In this document: positions 61,398-64,000 of the stretch, piece by piece
How the letters are laid out: every line of letters starts with the position of its first letter
Position numbering within the stretch: position 1 is the first letter of the stretch
Source of the DNA: Arthrobacter sp. NIO-1057
GTDB lineage: Bacteria > Actinomycetota > Actinomycetes > Actinomycetales > Micrococcaceae
Direction of reading: 5' to 3'
DNA length: 64,000 nucleotides
Assembly: GCF_900094805.1 (NCBI RefSeq)
Contig: NZ_FMAT01000001.1
Location: 62,001 to 126,000 of the forward strand
The notes under the pieces: generated by a model
Databases searched by the model: none
What the model was told of the DNA's origin: nothing
Seen by the model: only the letters and a program-made list of their open reading frames with translations
Made by a program: the position numbers and the translations under genes

Positions 61398-62747
61398 CTA
61401 AGGTGCAGGGTAAAGATGCTCAGCGGATCTGAGCACATCGTCGGTGAAACAAAGGCGGAACATTTCACTGCCGAAGTCCAGCACCCCGGTACGTGCCGCA
61501 TAGTACCGACACTGACCGCTGGCAGGTTGTTGCGATTCATCGATGACCGGAAGCGGCTGATCCAAGCCTTGGGCCTGAACGTGCTGTGCCACTTCCGTTC
61601 GGGTCATCCCCGGCATGAGTTGTTGGAAATCTGCCGGGCTCAAGGCTGTTGCCCGGAAGGTCGCCAGCTGCAAGACATATAAACACGCAACCATAACGGC
61701 CACCGCGCACGCTGGAACAAGTACCAATAGCCAGCGCGAGGTCTGTTTGCGTGTCGTGGTGGCCGATGCGGATTCTCGCCGGTTCCGACTGTGCTGCACT
61801 TCGGCGATGACATCAAAGTAAGCCTCGGAATGGTTCACACTCAACGAGCCGCCGTACCGTTCCAGGACTTCTCGCAAACCACTCAACCCCGACGCTCTGG
61901 GGCGCTGCGGTACTGGCTGGCCCTCCAGCGGATTACTGATCCGCACACGGACGGGCTGGTGGAGCGTGTCAATATTAATTCTCACCGGTTGTTGTGGAGC
62001 ATATTTGGCAGCGTTCGTCAGCGTCTCCTGTAGGACCTGGCGCATCACAGCACCTGTTTCGGCATCGGCCGCATCGATCAGCGCCGGACCGCTGAGCTGG
62101 TAGTTGATCTGCATGCCACGATTCCGCGCCTGATTGATCAGGCGATCCACCGACTGTCCAGAAAGAACCAACGATGCCTGTTCATCCGGTTCACGGAGCA
62201 CCTCAATGATTTCGTGTAAATGCTCAACAGCTTCATCCGCCTGAGCACGGATACGCACTGCTTGCTGATATGCCTCGGAGTCCTTGTCCAAAGACACTTG
62301 TAAACCGCCGGTGGACAAGGCCAATAACGCCATATCGTGACCCAGCTGGTCATGCATCGCCTCGGCTATTCGAGCGCGCTCACGTAGCTTGGCTTGAAGT
62401 TCTAGATGGTGCCGCTCCTGTGCACGAAAGGCTAGCGTATTGGCTCTGGCCCGCCCCGCCCACCAGGGCAACAGCACAAAAAGGACCACCCCGGTACCGA
62501 TATTCAAAGCGAAGGTCAGCGCACTGACATGTGCCGAAAGCAGCAAGCTCACACCCGACGCGAGCGCTCCAACAGCCAGGGCGACAATGCCGTGTAAGGC
62601 AGAAGCAACGTAACGGCCTGCAAAAAAGCTACCCACGGCTGCAACAGGCGCCAGCACCAACCACGCCACACTGGTAGAAATCGGAAGCAGGTAGGCGCTC
62701 AACGCGAGAAAGATCAACAAGAGGATCTGCTTGAGCTGGGTAGTCAT
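61398..62747 (-). CDS. NarL-type sensor histidine kinase with C-terminal membrane helix and external tail
   Basis: 449 residues from ATG 62747. The N-terminus has about five helices. The HisKA_3 dimerisation box holds phospho-acceptor His in AEAMHDQLGHDM (about H132), followed by an HATPase domain with N-box ETLTNAAKYA (about 245) and G-box SGLSGLREVLERYGG. Unusually, after the kinase comes one more helix (about 339-364) and a tail of 85 residues with LMPGMTRTEVAQHV, as in BamE/SmpA-type domains, plus two Cys. That tail must be outside. ATG 62756 is an alternative; no ribosome site is clear. Confidence 0.9.
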   Translation of the reverse strand: MTTQLKQILLLIFLALSAYLLPISTSVAWLVLAPVAAVGSFFAGRYVASALHGIVALAVGALASGVSLLLSAHVSALTFALNIGTGVVLFVLLPWWAGRARANTLAFRAQERHHLELQAKLRERARIAEAMHDQLGHDMALLALSTGGLQVSLDKDSEAYQQAVRIRAQADEAVEHLHEIIEVLREPDEQASLVLSGQSVDRLINQARNRGMQINYQLSGPALIDAADAETGAVMRQVLQETLTNAAKYAPQQPVRINIDTLHQPVRVRISNPLEGQPVPQRPRASGLSGLREVLERYGGSLSVNHSEAYFDVIAEVQHSRNRRESASATTTRKQTSRWLLVLVPACAVAVMVACLYVLQLATFRATALSPADFQQLMPGMTRTEVAQHVQAQGLDQPLPVIDESQQPASGQCRYYAARTGVLDFGSEMFRLCFTDDVLRSAEHLYPAP

Positions 62748-62882
62748 GGTGAACATGCAACTGAAAATCTGCTCGGGCAGACACCGACCAAAGTAGGGGA
62801 TCACCAGTGGGTAATGCCGACTAAATTCCGGTGTGCCCGGCCGCGCCCAATGACAGGGTTGAAACAACAAAAGAAGCACACC

Positions 62883-63800
62883 GTGATCACCCTTGAATCG
62901 CTGAGTAATCACTACGGAACTACCCGAGCTGTCAACCAATTGAGCGTTGAGATTCACCCCGGAAAAGTCACCGGCTTCTTCGGGCCCAACGGAGCCGGGA
63001 AAAGCACCACCATGCGGATGATCCTTGGACTAGATGCTCCCACCAGTGGCCAAGCATTAATTAACGGGCAACGCTATGACCAGTTGACCTACCCCATGCA
63101 CACCGTGGGCGCGCATATTAGTGGCACGGCCGGACACCCCGGGCACACTCCACGAACATTCCTGCGCGCACTGGCCCAGAGCAACCGAGTACCCCAACAA
63201 CGCGTTGAGCAGGTCCTCGAAGAATCCGGACTCAGCAGCGTGGCAACCAAACGCATCAGGGGATTCTCCCTCGGCATGCGCCAATGTTTAGGTATTAGTG
63301 CCGCATTGCTCGCTGACCCCGACGTGCTCATTCTCGATGAACCGATGAATGGACTGGACGCGCAAGGAATCGCCTGGATTCGCCAGCTGATGCGAAACCG
63401 TGCCGATCAAGGCGGAACGGTATTCGTCTCCAGCCACCTGATGAGTGAAGTGCAGCAAGTGGCAGACCAACTCATCCTGATCGGCCGTGGGGAACTGATC
63501 GCCAACGCCACCACCCAGCAGCTGATCAATGAAGCCACCGAACAGGTCGTGACCGTACGCTCGCCACACGCCTCGGCGCTCGCCGGCCTACTCACCAGTC
63601 GAAATCTCCAATTCAGGGTGGTGGATGAACAGCTGATAGAAGTCATCGGCCTTGGACTTCAAGCAACCGGTGCATTGGCCTTTGCAAACGGCATCGAACT
63701 GCATGAATTAAGTGCAACACACGGGTCGCTGGAATCCGCATATAACCAGCTAACCCAAGAGTCAATGGAATTCTCGGCATCATCAGTAGAAAGAGGCTGA
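62883..63800 (+). CDS. ABC exporter ATP-binding protein
   Basis: 305 residues. Walker A is FGPNGAGKSTTMRMIL, the signature is the variant FSLGMRQCLGISAALL and Walker B is VLILDEPMNGLD, the DrrA/BcrA-like drug-resistance group. The GTG at 62883 gives the family N-terminus MITLESLSNHYG; ATG 62850 in frame is an alternative. It is divergent from the two-component system, which is likely its regulator, and is followed 4 bases on by the permease gene. Confidence 0.92.
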   Translation: MITLESLSNHYGTTRAVNQLSVEIHPGKVTGFFGPNGAGKSTTMRMILGLDAPTSGQALINGQRYDQLTYPMHTVGAHISGTAGHPGHTPRTFLRALAQSNRVPQQRVEQVLEESGLSSVATKRIRGFSLGMRQCLGISAALLADPDVLILDEPMNGLDAQGIAWIRQLMRNRADQGGTVFVSSHLMSEVQQVADQLILIGRGELIANATTQQLINEATEQVVTVRSPHASALAGLLTSRNLQFRVVDEQLIEVIGLGLQATGALAFANGIELHELSATHGSLESAYNQLTQESMEFSASSVERG

Positions 63801-63804
63801 ACCA

Positions 63805-64000
63805 ATGAAATCACTAGATCTTGCTGAATCGAACTCGGCTCATGGCCTCTCAGTGCTACTGGCTACTGCCCGGGCTGAAATCACGAAATTCTTCGGACTA
63901 CGCTCGCTGACGGGACTTTATGTGGTCGGTCTCGTGGTTACGGTAGGCCTAGGGTGGTTGCTGGGAGCTAGCGCCAAAGCCAGTGGCGAAAACGGTATAG
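63805..64000 (+). CDS. ABC exporter permease (3' truncated by window edge)
   Basis: The ATG at 63805, with AGAAAGAGG upstream, opens a frame that runs off the window. The visible 65 residues show an amphipathic start (LLATARAEITKFFGLRSL) and a first membrane helix (GLYVVGLVVTVGLGWLLGA), as in ABC-2 permeases. It is the expected partner of the ATPase 4 bases upstream. Confidence 0.85.
   Translation, partial: MKSLDLAESNSAHGLSVLLATARAEITKFFGLRSLTGLYVVGLVVTVGLGWLLGASAKASGENGI

Noticed and set aside
1-64000. tRNA, rRNA, CRISPR array, riboswitch, prophage or insertion sequence
   Set aside because: No TpsiC-like GGTTCGAATCC arm in a cloverleaf context, no direct-repeat array, no transposase or integrase frame with terminal repeats was seen on reading both strands.

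Overview
The window looks like chromosome of a high-GC Gram-positive actinobacterium of the Micrococcaceae (Arthrobacter/Glutamicibacter type). Pointers are moderate GC, frequent GTG/TTG starts, ATGA/GTGA/TGATG gene overlaps, homoprotocatechuate enzymes very close to the Brevibacterium/Arthrobacter type, and an nrtR-nadA-nadB-nadC-cysteine desulfurase block. The genus is an inference. I see no rRNA, tRNA, CRISPR array, phage or intact insertion sequence. Most of the window is ordinary metabolic, transport and regulatory chromosome.

Layout. 1-2.2 kb: end of an ABC exporter operon and an SRPBCC protein. 2.3-8.7 kb: DNA-processing genes (DEDDh exonuclease with BRCT, a degenerate ADP-ribosylglycohydrolase-like protein, sbcD-sbcC). 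8.8-12.4 kb: two MFS transporters around an IclR regulator. 12.5-19.6 kb: alpha-glucoside/maltodextrin module (LacI regulator, GH13 glucosidase, divergent malEFG-type ABC importer) with two matching LacI-type operators. 19.6-23.4 kb: HAAS-type membrane protein, TetR regulator plus DHA2 exporter, and a META-domain gene interrupted by an early TAG. 23.5-27.4 kb: fatty acid desaturase, ABC-F ATPase, a carboxyltransferase remnant and a phosphoribosyltransferase. 27.5-32.5 kb: homoprotocatechuate meta-cleavage operon (FAH-RraA fusion, GntR regulator, hpaE, hpaD). 32.6-35.7 kb: MacA/MacB-like tripartite exporter. 36-37.6 kb: secreted protein, then about 780 bp without a convincing gene but with strong inverted repeats. 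37.6-44.2 kb: ilvD, divergent XRE/MmyB regulator, Na+/H+ antiporter, lipoprotein, alpha/beta hydrolase. 44.2-49.9 kb: NAD de novo synthesis operon with its Nudix-type regulator. 49.9-54.6 kb: hydroxyacid dehydrogenase/IclR/MHS transporter cluster with a shared candidate operator. 54.7-60.6 kb: VanY-like carboxypeptidase, GNAT, SRPBCC, RibD-type reductase, HTH-GIY-YIG protein, MarR-monooxygenase pair. 60.7-64 kb: two-component system divergent from an ABC exporter cut by the window end.

No clear new defence or mobile system is present. The least conventional items are a histidine kinase carrying a C-terminal membrane segment and an external BamE/SmpA-like tail, an HTH-GIY-YIG protein, the FAH-RraA fusion, a catalytically degenerate ADP-ribosylglycohydrolase relative, a META gene with TAG at codon 7, and several neat palindromes next to regulators. 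Many genes are bounded by long perfect hairpins that serve convergent neighbours as two-way terminators.
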